DNA of 64,000 nucleotides from Corynebacterium flavescens. Its GTDB lineage: Bacteria; Actinomycetota; Actinomycetes; Mycobacteriales; Mycobacteriaceae. The notes below the pieces were generated by a model that searched no databases, was not told where the DNA came from, and saw nothing but the letters and a program-made list of their open reading frames with translations. Positions 40,881-50,541 of the stretch are shown here, one piece after another. The position numbers were made by a program, and so were the translations under genes. The stretch covers positions 124,001 to 188,000 of the forward strand of contig NZ_VXKK01000031.1 of assembly GCF_008693105.1 (NCBI RefSeq). Direction: 5' to 3'. Within the stretch, counting starts at the first letter, position 1. Every line of letters begins with the position of its first letter.

Positions 40881-41636
40881 CTAAGACTCTTGAGCCTGCG
40901 AATCTTGGTTCTCCGCAGGTTCCTGCGCTGCCGCGCCCTCGGCAGAATCTACAGAATCAGCAGGATCAACCACATCAGCCAAATCCTTAGCCTCTGCAGG
41001 CTCCGCAGAGACCACAGCGCCTTCGACGCTCTCTGTATCTTCCAAAGGCTCGGCCTCAGCAACAACCTCAACGTCAGCCAAGTCCTCAGCAACAGCCAAG
41101 TCCTCAGCCTCAATCGAGCCCTCTGTATCTTCGCCGGCTTTCATGGGGTTGTCAGCTGAACGCGACTGGGCAACGTCATCCAAAACGGCGTGAATATAAG
41201 GGGCGGCCTGCGCAGTGGAGTACTCGGAAGCCAACTCAACACCTTCGACTACGGCGGTGGCCGTAGGAATGTCTGGGTTGAAGAGCAGTTCCCATACCGA
41301 TACGCGCATGATGGCGCGGTCCACAGCAGGGATGCGGTGAAACTCCCAGTCCTCCGAGAGGAAACGCGCGATGGTTTCATCGATGGCGTCGAGCTCTTCC
41401 GCGGCGCCCGCCACGATTTCTTTGGTGTAATCCGCGATCGGGGCTACGCCGTTGCGCTGATCACGGGCCAAAGATATACGGTCTTCCACGATTGCCACCG
41501 GGTCGACATCGCGGTTTTCCGCCTCGTAGAGGATATCCGCTGCGCGACGCCGCGCGCGATAACGGGCGGTATGGCGCTTGTGGTTAATACCGGACTTGCG
41601 CGGATGCTCAGCGAGGGACTCGTTGTTCTCAGACAC
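40881..41636 (-). CDS. nusB: Transcription antitermination factor NusB with a long acidic tail
   Basis: NusB pairs with NusE/S10 in antitermination of rRNA operons. Residues 20-155 are the all-helical NusB fold: [39 protein letters not shown] and [19 protein letters not shown]. Residues 157-251 are an added low-complexity tail rich in Ala, Glu, Asp and Val with only two Lys, built of AEDLA-like units. NusB proteins are usually 130-200 residues, so this tail is unusual. The start is GTG. It follows efp by nine bases. Confidence 0.93.
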   Translation of the reverse strand: MSENNESLAEHPRKSGINHKRHTARYRARRRAADILYEAENRDVDPVAIVEDRISLARDQRNGVAPIADYTKEIVAGAAEELDAIDETIARFLSEDWEFHRIPAVDRAIMRVSVWELLFNPDIPTATAVVEGVELASEYSTAQAAPYIHAVLDDVAQSRSADNPMKAGEDTEGSIEAEDLAVAEDLADVEVVAEAEPLEDTESVEGAVVSAEPAEAKDLADVVDPADSVDSAEGAAAQEPAENQDSQAQES

Positions 41637-41645
41637 GTACGCTAC

Positions 41646-42209
41646 CTAGTTGTTGACGCGGGAGAGATACTCGCCAGTGCGGGTATCGATCTTGAGGACG
41701 TTGCCGATCTCGATGAAGAGCGGGACCTGAATCTCCGCGCCGGTCTCGAGGGTGGCGGGCTTGGTGCCGCCGGAAGAGCGGTCGCCCTGCAGGCCCGGCT
41801 CGGTGTGCTCGACCTTAAGGTCGACGGAGATAGGCAGCTCGCCGAAGAGGACCTCGCCATCGTGGAAAGACACCTGTACGCGCATGTTCTCGAGCAGGAA
41901 CTTGCCGGCATCGCCGAACTTATCGAAGGGAATCTCGAACTGCTCGAAGGTCTTATCATCCATGACAACAAAGTTGGTGCCATCGTTGTACAGGTAGGTC
42001 ATATCGCGGCGGTCGACGGTTGCCGTCTCCACCTTGACGCCAGCGTTGAAGGTCTTGTCCGTGACCTTGCCACTGACAACATCCTTCAGCTTCGTACGGA
42101 CGAAAGCGGGGCCCTTGCCCGGCTTAACGTGCTGGAATTCGATGATCTGCTGTAGCTTGTTATCGAGCTTGAGAACGAGACCGTTCTTAAAGTCGGTGGT
42201 ATCAGCCAT
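41646..42209 (-). CDS. efp: Elongation factor P
   Basis: EF-P relieves ribosome stalling at polyproline. The 187-residue protein has three beta domains: the N-terminal KOW-like domain with [18 protein letters not shown], where Lys32 in the PGKGP loop is the position modified in other bacteria, and the C-terminal OB domain with [20 protein letters not shown]. It lies between the Xaa-Pro peptidase and nusB, the standard corynebacterial order. GGGAG precedes the ATG. Confidence 0.96.
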   Translation of the reverse strand: MADTTDFKNGLVLKLDNKLQQIIEFQHVKPGKGPAFVRTKLKDVVSGKVTDKTFNAGVKVETATVDRRDMTYLYNDGTNFVVMDDKTFEQFEIPFDKFGDAGKFLLENMRVQVSFHDGEVLFGELPISVDLKVEHTEPGLQGDRSSGGTKPATLETGAEIQVPLFIEIGNVLKIDTRTGEYLSRVNN

Positions 42210-42233
42210 GGATTAATCTCCCGGGGGATCGTG

Positions 42234-42249
42234 GATGAAAAGATGAAAA
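42234..42249. repeat. Tandem 8-mer upstream of efp
   Basis: GATGAAAA is repeated twice without a gap, 25 bases before the efp start on the opposite reading. Confidence 0.5.
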
Positions 42250-42346
42250 CAGTGTTTTAGCATACCCCAGCCCCCGCGGGCGACGCGAAAAGGGCAAGGA
42301 GCTTGGCACTTAACCCGCGGAGCCACGCCAGGGAATACGCAATTCT

Positions 42347-43438
42347 CTAGAGAATGCGCAGCTCTTTGGAGGCCTTAGTGATAATCTTCGGCGCACCGTC
42401 GGTGATGATGAGGGTATCTTCGATGCGCACCCCGCCCTTGCCAGGCACATAGACACCCGGCTCGATGGTCAAGGTCATGCCGGCCTCTAGCGTACCGCTG
42501 CCGGTCTTGGCCGCCGCAGGAGCCTCGTGAACTTCCAGGCCAACGCCGTGGCCAGTCGAGTGCACAAAAGCCTCACCATATCCGGCTTCCTCGATGATGT
42601 CGCGGCACGCGGCGTCGACGTCGACCAGCTTGGTTCCTGGGGTCGCCGCCGCCACACCTGCCAGCTGAGCGCGCAGAACAAGGTCATAGATCTCGCGTGC
42701 GAAATCGTTGGCCTCACCAATAACGAAGGTGCGCGTGCAATCGGAGTTAAAACCCCGCGCGTGGGCGCCGAAATCGATGGTCACGAGATCGCCAGACTCA
42801 ATCACGCGGTCGCCTGCACTATGGTGCGGCATCGCGGAGTTCGGGCCCGAGGCCACGATGGTGTCGAAGCTGACGCGCTCCGAACCCGCCATCCGCATGC
42901 GATACTCCAAGTCCGCCGCGACCTCGCGCTCGGTGCGCCCGGCTGCCAACTCACCAGCGGCGAGCAAAGACTCCAAAGAATCGTTGGCCAGATCAGCGAC
43001 CTCCTCCAGGCGGCTGAGTTCATGAGGATCCTTGATGAGCCGAATCTTTTCTATCACTCCGCTTACTGGGACGAGGGTTATATCCTCCGGCAGAGCCTTT
43101 TCAAGGGCGCGTAGCTGGGAAACAGTGACATAGTCCGCTTCGAAGCCGACGCGTTGCGGTCCCTCAAGGGTCTTGAGCAGGGCAGGCCCGACAGAACGCC
43201 CGAGGATAGCCTTCAGATCCGGAACCTCGGCTGCAATCTGCGTGGTGTAGCGCCCGTCAGTCGCCATCACTGCAGAAAGGTCCTTGCGGAGCAGCAAACC
43301 ACCATTGGATCCGGAGAAGCCGGACAGATAGCGCACGTGAATAAGGTGCGTCACCAACATCGCATCAATGCGCTGCGCCGCCAACTGCGAAGCCAGCTTG
43401 CGGCGACGGTTGCTAAAACGGGTATCTGCCAAGGCCAT
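42347..43438 (-). CDS. pepQ: Xaa-Pro peptidase, M24 family
   Basis: Cytosolic metallopeptidase that cleaves peptides containing proline. Residues 1-130 form the creatinase-like N-terminal domain with YLSGFSGSNGGLLL. The M24 catalytic domain has the five metal ligands in DFGAHARGFNSDCTRTF (two Asp), HSTGHGVGLEVHE (His), TIEPGVYVPG (Glu) and GGVRIEDTL (Glu). At 363 residues it could be called either prolidase or aminopeptidase P. GAGGAAG precedes the ATG. It is upstream of efp, which acts on proline-rich synthesis, though the link may be chance. Confidence 0.92.
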   Translation of the reverse strand: MALADTRFSNRRRKLASQLAAQRIDAMLVTHLIHVRYLSGFSGSNGGLLLRKDLSAVMATDGRYTTQIAAEVPDLKAILGRSVGPALLKTLEGPQRVGFEADYVTVSQLRALEKALPEDITLVPVSGVIEKIRLIKDPHELSRLEEVADLANDSLESLLAAGELAAGRTEREVAADLEYRMRMAGSERVSFDTIVASGPNSAMPHHSAGDRVIESGDLVTIDFGAHARGFNSDCTRTFVIGEANDFAREIYDLVLRAQLAGVAAATPGTKLVDVDAACRDIIEEAGYGEAFVHSTGHGVGLEVHEAPAAAKTGSGTLEAGMTLTIEPGVYVPGKGGVRIEDTLIITDGAPKIITKASKELRIL

Positions 43439-43528
43439 TGAACTTCCTCTATCTCTATTTATCTGTGCGTGGGCGTTATCTAGCCCTTCACACTAGTCGA
43501 CGCCGCCGTTAAGCGTTGGCAAACCGCC

Positions 43529-43960
43529 TTAGTCTTGGGCAAAGAAATCGACGGCGGCGATGTAGCCGAATACCCCGAGCCCCGCGATGACTCCGCGTGC
43601 TATCGGGCTGAGATAGGAGTGGTGCCGAAAGGCCTCGCGGGCGTGAACGTTAGATATATGGACTTCCACGAAGCCACGGCCATCAGCGACTTCTGCGAGC
43701 GCATCACGCAGCGCCACCGAGGTATGGGTAAAGCCGCCAGGGTTGATGATGACGGGCCAGCCCGCATCCGCCGCCTCGTGCACCTTGTCGATGAGCTCGC
43801 CCTCATGATTGGACTGGAAGAACTCCGTGTCTATCGAGTGTTGGGCAGCGTGCTCGCGAACCCGCGACTCAACATCTGCGAGCGTTGTTGTTCCATAAAC
43901 CTCGGGCTGCCTCTTACCGAGGCGGTTCAAGTTAGGGCCGTTGAGAATGAGAATTTTCAT
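43529..43960 (-). CDS. aroQ: 3-dehydroquinate dehydratase, type II
   Basis: Third shikimate pathway step, dehydroquinate to dehydroshikimate. The 143-residue type II enzyme has [20 protein letters not shown] with the active-site loop, [16 protein letters not shown] near residue 75 and [17 protein letters not shown] with the catalytic His near 100. ATG 43960 matches the family start exactly; the frame extends to 44026 without support. It is last in aroC-aroK-aroB-aroQ. Confidence 0.96.
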   Translation of the reverse strand: MKILILNGPNLNRLGKRQPEVYGTTTLADVESRVREHAAQHSIDTEFFQSNHEGELIDKVHEAADAGWPVIINPGGFTHTSVALRDALAEVADGRGFVEVHISNVHAREAFRHHSYLSPIARGVIAGLGVFGYIAAVDFFAQD

Positions 43961-44030
43961 AACGAGGATTCCGTTCCTTGTAGTACTTCCGGTTGCCCAC
44001 CACAAGGAGATGGGCGCTGGTTGCATTGTT

Positions 44031-44054
44031 GAGCTTTAGGTTGATGAGCTTTAG
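44031..44054. repeat. Short direct repeat between aroB and aroQ
   Basis: GAGCTTTAG at 44031-44039 and 44046-44054, period 15; the second copy runs into the aroB stop codon. Confidence 0.55.
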
Positions 44055-45124
44055 ACGGAGATGGCCGCGTAGGCCGCCTCTAGTTCCTCCATCGAGGGCC
44101 CCTCAAGGCGGGTGGTCTGAGCAATTCCAGTCAAGGCCACGAACCTGATGTGCCCGTCGCGGTTCTTCTTATCATGCGTCATTGCTTCATAGAGCTCCGG
44201 GAAGTGCCCGGCCTCATAGGTCACCGGCAAGCCGACTGAGAGCAAGATATCTCGATGCAGATTGAGAAGCTCCTCATCGATGAATCCGCGGTTGTAGGAG
44301 AGGTTGGCCACAAACATCATGCCCACGGCCACCGCTCTTCCGTGGCGCCAGGTGTAGTGCTCGCGCAACTCGACTGCGTGACCAAAGGTATGTCCGTAGT
44401 TGAGAATCTCGCGCAGGCCGGACTCCTTCAAATCCGCGCCAACCACAGCGGCTTTGACCGTCACGGAGCGCTCAATGAGTTCAGGCAGATACTGAAGAGG
44501 ATCGAGGCACGCGGCGGGGTTCTCTACATAGCGTTCGACGATGACGGGATCGTGGATGAGCCCGGTCTTGATGATCTCAGCTGAGCCCGCCACGATTTCT
44601 TCCTCCGGAAGGGTGAGCAAGCGATCAAGATCCATAAACACGGAATCCGGCTCGTGGAACGCACCCACCAGGTTCTTCCCGGCATCCGTGTTGATGCCAG
44701 TCTTGCCGCCGACGGCTGCATCAACCATGGCCAACAGCGTGGTTGGCGCCTGGATAACCTTGATCCCGCGCATCCATGTTGCGGCGAGGAAGCCAGCTAA
44801 GTCAGTAGCAGCGCCGCCGCCTAATCCGACGACTAGGTCCCTGCGGCTAAAGCCTTCTTCCCCGAGACGATCCCACAGTCCCCCAAGTACCTCGAGGTTC
44901 TTTGCAAACTCGGCGTCAGGAATCTCGAGCAGAGTGACGCGGATGTTGCGTGCCTGGGCCTCAGACGCCAGGTGGCGGGCAGCTGCAGCCAGGGGCGGTT
45001 GGAAGACTACGGCGACCTGTGCGGCTCCCACGGCCTTGATGCGGTCGGCGATGGCATCTGTCAGGCCGTGGCCAATATGGACCACGTAGGGGTTGGGGCC
45101 GTTAACGCTGATGGTCTTGAGCAT
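44051..45124 (-). CDS. aroB: 3-dehydroquinate synthase
   Basis: Second shikimate step, NAD- and metal-dependent ring closure of DAHP. The 357-residue protein has [20 protein letters not shown] near residue 98, [19 protein letters not shown] near 127, and metal ligands in EIIKTGLI and [11 protein letters not shown] near 243. It follows aroK after 103 bases that carry three tandem 11-bp repeats. Confidence 0.96.
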   Translation of the reverse strand: MLKTISVNGPNPYVVHIGHGLTDAIADRIKAVGAAQVAVVFQPPLAAAARHLASEAQARNIRVTLLEIPDAEFAKNLEVLGGLWDRLGEEGFSRRDLVVGLGGGAATDLAGFLAATWMRGIKVIQAPTTLLAMVDAAVGGKTGINTDAGKNLVGAFHEPDSVFMDLDRLLTLPEEEIVAGSAEIIKTGLIHDPVIVERYVENPAACLDPLQYLPELIERSVTVKAAVVGADLKESGLREILNYGHTFGHAVELREHYTWRHGRAVAVGMMFVANLSYNRGFIDEELLNLHRDILLSVGLPVTYEAGHFPELYEAMTHDKKNRDGHIRFVALTGIAQTTRLEGPSMEELEAAYAAISV

Positions 45125-45149
45125 TGAGAGAGAACTTTCCTTCAGTGGC

Positions 45150-45182
45150 TTATAGCTGACTTTTAGCTGACTTATAGCCGGC
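45150..45182. repeat. Three tandem 11-bp repeats between aroK and aroB
   Basis: TTATAGCTGAC (45150-45160), TTTTAGCTGAC (45161-45171) and TTATAGCCGGC (45172-45182) stand head to tail in the gap upstream of aroB. Confidence 0.75.
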
Positions 45183-45227
45183 TTTACATAGAGTAAGGGC
45201 TTTGTGACTTAAGGCCCCAGAGAAGTA

Positions 45228-45764
45228 CTACAGGGTCTCCATAAAACTCAAGACCTCTCCCACCACCTGCTGCGGGGAGCGGGAGCCAGTGCGGATCTTA
45301 AAGTCCGCCACTTCCGTATAGAGCGGGTGCCGCGCTTCGAGGAGAGTGCGGTAATGGCCTATGGGATCTGCAGACTGAAGCACCGGCCGTGAATCATCCC
45401 CCGCCGTGCGGCTGGCGCCCTCCTCAGCAGTGATCTCAAGATAGATCACCGTGTGACGATCTAAGAGCTCACGCGTTGCTTCGCTGAGCACCGCTCCTCC
45501 ACCGAGGCTGACTACGCCTTTGCTTTCAAGTGCCTGGGCTACAATGCGGGCTTCAACTTCACGGAACTTCGGCTCCCCTAGCTCGGCGAAAACCTCGCCA
45601 CAGCTCTTGCCATATTCTGCGGCGACGAGATCATCCGAATCAACCAACTCGCAGTTCAGCGCGTGCGCAAGACGCAGGCCGATGGTCGACTTGCCCGCCC
45701 CAGGGGGACCGACCAAGACGATGCGCGGTCGGGGGTTTCCGGTGACGGCAACGGGTGTTGTCAT
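45228..45764 (-). CDS. aroK: Shikimate kinase
   Basis: Phosphorylates shikimate. The 178-residue P-loop kinase has VGPPGAGKSTIGLRLAHAL near residue 17, the shikimate-binding ELVDSDDLVAAEYGKS, FREVEARI with Arg, GGGAVL near 93 and the lid around DDSRPVLQ. GAGGAG inside the aroC end precedes the ATG, which lies three bases after the aroC stop. Confidence 0.96.
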   Translation of the reverse strand: MTTPVAVTGNPRPRIVLVGPPGAGKSTIGLRLAHALNCELVDSDDLVAAEYGKSCGEVFAELGEPKFREVEARIVAQALESKGVVSLGGGAVLSEATRELLDRHTVIYLEITAEEGASRTAGDDSRPVLQSADPIGHYRTLLEARHPLYTEVADFKIRTGSRSPQQVVGEVLSFMETL

Positions 45765-45767
45765 TGC

Positions 45768-46979
45768 TTACTCCTCGTCAAAGTCCAAACGCTGGGAAAC
45801 ATAGTCATTGTAGGTGGAGATATTGCGGGAAGTCTCCGAGAGACTGTCACCGCCAAACTTTTCTAGTACCGCGCGGGCAAGAACCAAGGCCACCATGGCC
45901 TCAGCGACGACGCCGGCAGCTGGTACCGCGCACACATCCGAGCGCTGGTGAATGGCCGAAGCGGCAGCACCGCTGTCCATATCCACGGTCTTCAGTGCGC
46001 GTGGAACGGTGGAGATGGGCTTCATAGCAGCACGCACGCGCAGCGGCTGGCCATTAGTCATGCCACCCTCGAGCCCGCCGGCGCGATTGCTAAGCCGCTC
46101 GACGCCGTGGGCGGTGCGCACTATCTCATCGTGAGCCTCGGTGCCGCGGCGCCGCGCCTCCGCAAAACCGTCCCCAATTTCCACGCCCTTAATAGCTTGG
46201 ATCCCCATGAGGGCCCCGGCTAGCTGGGCATCAAGGCGATCCTCGCCGGAAACGTGAGAGCCTAGGCCGATGGGTAGGCCCTCAACGATGACCTCGACCA
46301 CCCCACCGAGGGTATCGCCCTGCTTCTTCGCTGCCTCGATCTCAGCGATCATCTCCTTCTCCGACTCTGTGGAAAAGGCGCGCACTGGTGACTCATCGAT
46401 GCCGCCCAGATCCTCAAAACTGGGGTCAGGGCCAGAATAGGGCTCAGAAGCACCGATGGAAATCACGTGGGAGAATACCTCCACGCCCAGCGTCTCACGC
46501 AGGAAGTTACGGGCCAGCGTTGCTGCAGCAACACGAGCGGCCGTCTCACGCGCGGAGGAACGCTCCAGCACCGGGCGGGCCTCGCTGTGGTCATACTTGA
46601 TCATTCCGGCGAAGTCGGCGTGGCCGGGGCGAGGACGGGTAAGCGCCGCACCCCGCCCGGAGGACATGGCTTTCGCTGCCTCGCCATCCTGTGGATCGAG
46701 CGGATCCGGGGACATGACAGTAGTCCATTTTGGCCACTCGGTATTACCAATCATGATGGCGATAGGGCTTCCCAGGGTGAGCCCATGCCGAATGCCGGTG
46801 AGCAGGGTCAACTCATCCGCTTCAAACTTCATCCGGGCTCCGCGGCCGTAGCCGAGGCGGCGACGCGAAAGCTGAAGCGCGATGTCATCCTTAGTGATGG
46901 GAACGCCCGCCGGCATACGCTCAATCATGGCGATGAGCGCTTGGCCGTGGGATTCACCTGCAGTAGTCCAACGAAGCAT
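45768..46979 (-). CDS. aroC: Chorismate synthase
   Basis: FMN-dependent last step to chorismate. The protein begins [20 protein letters not shown], with FMN and substrate residues; [13 protein letters not shown] near residue 40, [18 protein letters not shown] near 105 and the C-terminal [19 protein letters not shown] are all family blocks. ATG 46979 fits the family; ATG 46988 and an upstream frame to 47063 are in frame, but the latter overlaps the peptidase gene. The length, 403, is normal for actinobacteria. Confidence 0.95.
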   Translation of the reverse strand: MLRWTTAGESHGQALIAMIERMPAGVPITKDDIALQLSRRRLGYGRGARMKFEADELTLLTGIRHGLTLGSPIAIMIGNTEWPKWTTVMSPDPLDPQDGEAAKAMSSGRGAALTRPRPGHADFAGMIKYDHSEARPVLERSSARETAARVAAATLARNFLRETLGVEVFSHVISIGASEPYSGPDPSFEDLGGIDESPVRAFSTESEKEMIAEIEAAKKQGDTLGGVVEVIVEGLPIGLGSHVSGEDRLDAQLAGALMGIQAIKGVEIGDGFAEARRRGTEAHDEIVRTAHGVERLSNRAGGLEGGMTNGQPLRVRAAMKPISTVPRALKTVDMDSGAAASAIHQRSDVCAVPAAGVVAEAMVALVLARAVLEKFGGDSLSETSRNISTYNDYVSQRLDFDEE

Positions 46980-47041
46980 GCCCGTCATTATCGCACGAGC
47001 GTCACTTAAGGCGAGGCATGTGGCCCCCGATTGGAGCCTAA

Positions 47042-47596
47042 TCACACCATAAAGGGTGCCCAAAAGGGTGCCCAGCCAGACGCAATGGCGCTACCCAGCA
47101 GCATCCCCGGACCGTGCGCGGGAGGGCGCCTAGAGCCCCGAGCGCTAAGAAAGGCGGCGTGAACCAAAGTCCACAGCGCCGCAACGACTATCGCACCGAG
47201 TACCGCCAGCGCTCCTCCGCAGACCGCACAGGTGATCCCCAGCGGCAGCGCCAGTTTTATGTCTCCGCCTCCTATGCCGCCTCTAGTGATTGCCAAAGCC
47301 AAATACAGCACCGGCCAGATAAGACCTGAAAGAACAAGAGCTGGAAAAGCCTGCTCGAAAGAAAGTAAATGCGGAGCTAAGACTAGGAAGAACAAGGACG
47401 CCGCCCCCGCCGGAATGGTCAGTATGTCTGGCAAACGCCGATGGCGCAGATCCCACCAGCACAAGGCTAAAGCCCAGCACGAGATCAAGACCACCAGGGC
47501 TGACAGCATCATCGGTGCCACTTGAGGCACCGGCTCTAGCCCGGCTAATCCCCCACTCAGCTGTAGTCTTTGCCCCAAATACGATGTCTGCCCCAT
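47042..47596 (-). CDS. Prepilin peptidase (A24), catalytic domain only
   Basis: Membrane aspartyl peptidase that trims type IV prepilin-like signal peptides. The 184-residue protein has five to six hydrophobic segments, the first catalytic Asp in [11 protein letters not shown] and the second in [10 protein letters not shown] (GxGD motif). The N-terminal methyltransferase domain of PilD is missing, as in many actinobacterial forms. An internal start at 47512 or 47509 (MMLSALVV) would remove a non-hydrophobic leader and is plausible. It sits between aroE and aroC; no pilin genes are in the window. Confidence 0.82.
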   Translation of the reverse strand: MGQTSYLGQRLQLSGGLAGLEPVPQVAPMMLSALVVLISCWALALCWWDLRHRRLPDILTIPAGAASLFFLVLAPHLLSFEQAFPALVLSGLIWPVLYLALAITRGGIGGGDIKLALPLGITCAVCGGALAVLGAIVVAALWTLVHAAFLSARGSRRPPAHGPGMLLGSAIASGWAPFWAPFMV

Positions 47597-47664
47597 GAAT
47601 TAAGCAGGCTAGCGCCAAGGGAGATGGGCCGCGCGCCGTAGCACTCTAAATGGTGTATTTCTCT

Positions 47665-48498
47665 CTACTTCGTGCCGCCGCGCAGCGCTAGCTCGGCGTT
47701 GAGAGCGGCAAACATGGCCTCGCGCGGCGCTGCCTGTCCGGTAAAAAGCTCGAATTGGCTAAAGGCTTGGTGCGCGAGCATGACCTGCCCTCCGACAGTC
47801 CTATAGCCGTCGGCGGCCGCGAAGATAGTAAGCGGGGTGGGCCAGGGATCATAAATAACGTCAAATACTGGCGCATGGGATAGTTCCGGAAGATGCCCTT
47901 CCAGCGCCCGCGAGGGAACCGTGGATACCACCACATCGGAAGAACGCGACAAGCGCGCCAACTCTGCTGAATCATCATCGAAGCTCATGCCACGCAGCTC
48001 CACGCCCAGAATAGCTGCCAACGGTTCCAGCTCCTGGAGGCGGTCACTACGGTTGAGCACGGTGACCGCCTTCGCGCCATAGCGTGCCAGCCCCCACAGC
48101 GTCGGGCGGGCCGTGCCGCCAGCGCCAATGATGGTGGCGTGCTCAATGGAGGCATCTCCGAGAAGTTCACCTAGGGCACCAAGCACCCCGTCGGCGTCCG
48201 TGTTATCAGCGAGCCAGCCCTGCGGTGTGCGCACCAAGGTATTGGCTGAGCCGATGAGGCGAGCGCGATCAGTGGCGACATCGCCAAGCGCGAGGGCCGC
48301 GAACTTGCCGGGCATCGTCACTGAGAAACCACGAAAGTCCTCTGGGGCTTGCTCTAGAAACTTCGGCAGGGTTTCATCCGTCACCTCAAAGCGGGTATAG
48401 GACCAATCCCCCAACCCCAAGGCCGCATAGCCAGCATTATGCAAGAGCGGCGAGAGAGAATGCTCGATGGGTGAACCAAGAACTGCTGCGCGAGGCAT
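47665..48498 (-). CDS. aroE: Shikimate dehydrogenase
   Basis: Reduces dehydroshikimate to shikimate. The 277-residue protein has the substrate block GSPIEHSLSPLLHNAGYAAL at residue 8, the catalytic Lys in MPGKFAAL near 63, NTDADGVLGAL near 97 and the dinucleotide motif GAGGTARPTLWGLA near 125. AGGAG precedes the ATG. It lies downstream of mltG and upstream of the prepilin peptidase. Confidence 0.94.
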   Translation of the reverse strand: MPRAAVLGSPIEHSLSPLLHNAGYAALGLGDWSYTRFEVTDETLPKFLEQAPEDFRGFSVTMPGKFAALALGDVATDRARLIGSANTLVRTPQGWLADNTDADGVLGALGELLGDASIEHATIIGAGGTARPTLWGLARYGAKAVTVLNRSDRLQELEPLAAILGVELRGMSFDDDSAELARLSRSSDVVVSTVPSRALEGHLPELSHAPVFDVIYDPWPTPLTIFAAADGYRTVGGQVMLAHQAFSQFELFTGQAAPREAMFAALNAELALRGGTK

Positions 48499-48583
48499 GG
48501 TGGATGAAATCTCCTAATACTCGAATGCCAATACTGGGCCAGCACGGAGGCACAGCCCAGAAAGTGCCAGCCGCGACTTAACT

Positions 48584-49858
48584 TTAGGGTGCCGGGTTCT
48601 CCGCAGCCGGTGCTGGTGCTTCGCCGGCAGCTGGGTCCTGCTCGTCGAGAGGAGTGCCGCCGGCGGCACCTTGGGCGGGGTTGCCGCGCTGGGAGTTGAG
48701 GATACCGGAGTTGATGGCATCATCCACGCGGGCGAGGTGATCATCGTAGTTATCGGTGAATACCGTGGTGCCCTGCTGGTCGACGGTGACGAAGAACTTC
48801 CAATTGCCCTCCGCCGGATTCTCCATGGCCAGGATGGCTTCCTCAGAAGGCGAGGCGATTGGCGTATCCGGCAGCCCCTCCTTGGCGTAGGTATTCCACG
48901 GGGTGACCTCGGCGCGTGCCTCGTCTGTGGTGGCCAGCTCCACATCGGGCAGGCCGTAGTTGACGGTGGAGTCGAACTCGAGACGCATTGGCTCGGCCAA
49001 GCGGTTTAGGATGACGCGGGCCACCTTGTTGAACTCCCCTGCGGGCGCCTCGCGCTCAATGAGGGAGGCCGCGGAAAGCAGCTGATAGGGGCTGAGGTTG
49101 ATAGCCTTCGCGCGATCGACGATGTTGGTGTCGTTGTAGCGCTTGGTGGAGCGGGTGATCAGATCGGTGAGGATTTCCTCAGCGCTCATGTTCGGGTTAA
49201 TCACGTACTGGCCGGGGGCGATGAGCCCCTCGAGGCGCTTGGGATCCTCACCGCGAGCACGGATGGCATCAAGAGCCCACTCCGGCGCACCCAGCTTGGC
49301 TGGGTCCACGGCGGCGGCTACCCTCTCCAAATCCTCCTTGGAGACGCAACCCCCATCGCCACAGGAAACCTGGGAGATCATGGAGTAGATGCCATAGCGG
49401 ACATCGCCGCCCACCACGTTGACATCGGAAAGAGTGGAACCGCCCTTGACGTCAAGCAAGTCAACCTTGTTGTCTTTGTCGAGCAGAGCGCTCACGGCGG
49501 ACTTGGCACTCATCTCTTCCTCGAGGCGGTAGAAGCCCGGCTCGATCTGAGAGGCTTGGGGGTTGGAGGATGCAGCAGATGTAAAGGCCTCCGCAGTCTT
49601 GACCACGTTCTTCTCCACGAGGTCGGGGGCAAGCTCCGACATCGAGGAGCCCTCTGGGATCTCGATCAGCTGCGTCACGCCATTGCCGGCTCCCTCGTAG
49701 TCCAAGGTATTTCCTCCTCCCAACAGGCGGAAGCCGATGTAGCCCAGCGCCCCGGCGATGAGCACGATGGAGGCAAGGAGCACAGCAACGCCGCGCTGGC
49801 GACGCTTGACGTACTTCGGTTCCATCGATCTGCCGATGCGGGTTTGATTCCGGCTCAC
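48584..49858 (-). CDS. mltG: Endolytic transglycosylase MltG (YceG-like)
   Basis: Membrane-anchored murein transglycosylase thought to end glycan strand growth. A short basic cytosolic start is followed by a membrane segment at about residues 25-45, an extracytoplasmic LysM-like region and the YceG core, with the catalytic Glu in LLSAASLIEREAPAGEFN and VARVILNRL. The last 35 residues are a Pro/Ala/Glu-rich tail, not typical of enteric MltG. GTG 49858 has AGGAG nine bases upstream. It lies between ruvX and aroE. Confidence 0.93.
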   Translation of the reverse strand: MSRNQTRIGRSMEPKYVKRRQRGVAVLLASIVLIAGALGYIGFRLLGGGNTLDYEGAGNGVTQLIEIPEGSSMSELAPDLVEKNVVKTAEAFTSAASSNPQASQIEPGFYRLEEEMSAKSAVSALLDKDNKVDLLDVKGGSTLSDVNVVGGDVRYGIYSMISQVSCGDGGCVSKEDLERVAAAVDPAKLGAPEWALDAIRARGEDPKRLEGLIAPGQYVINPNMSAEEILTDLITRSTKRYNDTNIVDRAKAINLSPYQLLSAASLIEREAPAGEFNKVARVILNRLAEPMRLEFDSTVNYGLPDVELATTDEARAEVTPWNTYAKEGLPDTPIASPSEEAILAMENPAEGNWKFFVTVDQQGTTVFTDNYDDHLARVDDAINSGILNSQRGNPAQGAAGGTPLDEQDPAAGEAPAPAAENPAP

Positions 49859-49892
49859 GTACTTGATCTCCTATGGGTTGGGGCTTGATTTT

Positions 49893-50417
49893 CTAGGCCT
49901 GGGACGAGTTGAGAATCCGCTGGCGAGCATCCAGCCACGATTGCAAAATCTCCACGGCCGCCGCTTGGTCAATGACGCTACGGCCCTTCTTCTCTGAAAC
50001 TCCGGAGCTACGCAGCGCTTGGGCGGCCACCACAGTGGTCAGCCGCTCATCTGCCATGCGCACCGGAATTGCGCCCACGTTAGGGTTCGCGGCGCGACTC
50101 AGGCGCCTATTTATACGGAAGGCGATTTCCTTTGCGTGTTTGACGCTCTTTGAGCCATTGCCATGCAAGTCTCGCGGGAGGCCAACAACGACTTCTACCA
50201 CCTGATACTGCTCAATGAGCGCCAGGATGGCGTCGATGTCACCCTTGTCCGAGTCACGCAGCCCGGTTTCGCGTGCCACGGTTTCTAGGGGCATGGCGAG
50301 CTTGGCATCCCGGTCGGATACCGCCACACCGATGCGCACAGTCCCCACGTCCAGCGCTAGGCGGCGTCCCTCCCCGGGATCATTGACCCCGGGACTATCT
50401 GGTGAAACCTGCGCCAT
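49893..50417 (-). CDS. ruvX: RuvX/YqgF-type Holliday junction resolvase-like protein
   Basis: RNase H-fold protein; in different bacteria it has been linked to 16S rRNA end processing and to Holliday junction cleavage. The 174-residue protein has the first catalytic Asp in [34 protein letters not shown] near residue 80, [14 protein letters not shown] near 128 and the last Asp in [22 protein letters not shown] 50417 has AAAGG five bases upstream; the longer frame is AT-rich gap sequence. It follows alaS in the conserved alaS-ruvX-mltG order. Confidence 0.94.
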   Translation of the reverse strand: MAQVSPDSPGVNDPGEGRRLALDVGTVRIGVAVSDRDAKLAMPLETVARETGLRDSDKGDIDAILALIEQYQVVEVVVGLPRDLHGNGSKSVKHAKEIAFRINRRLSRAANPNVGAIPVRMADERLTTVVAAQALRSSGVSEKKGRSVIDQAAAVEILQSWLDARQRILNSSQA

Positions 50418-50541
50418 GGTGACCTTTCGCGAGAGACTGTAATTGATAACAAGACGGTTAAGTTTAGGCAACAACTTAAGATAACACGTATTGCAACACA
50501 ATTAACATCTCACGCGGGCAGCCGCCCACAAACTTCTGTCC

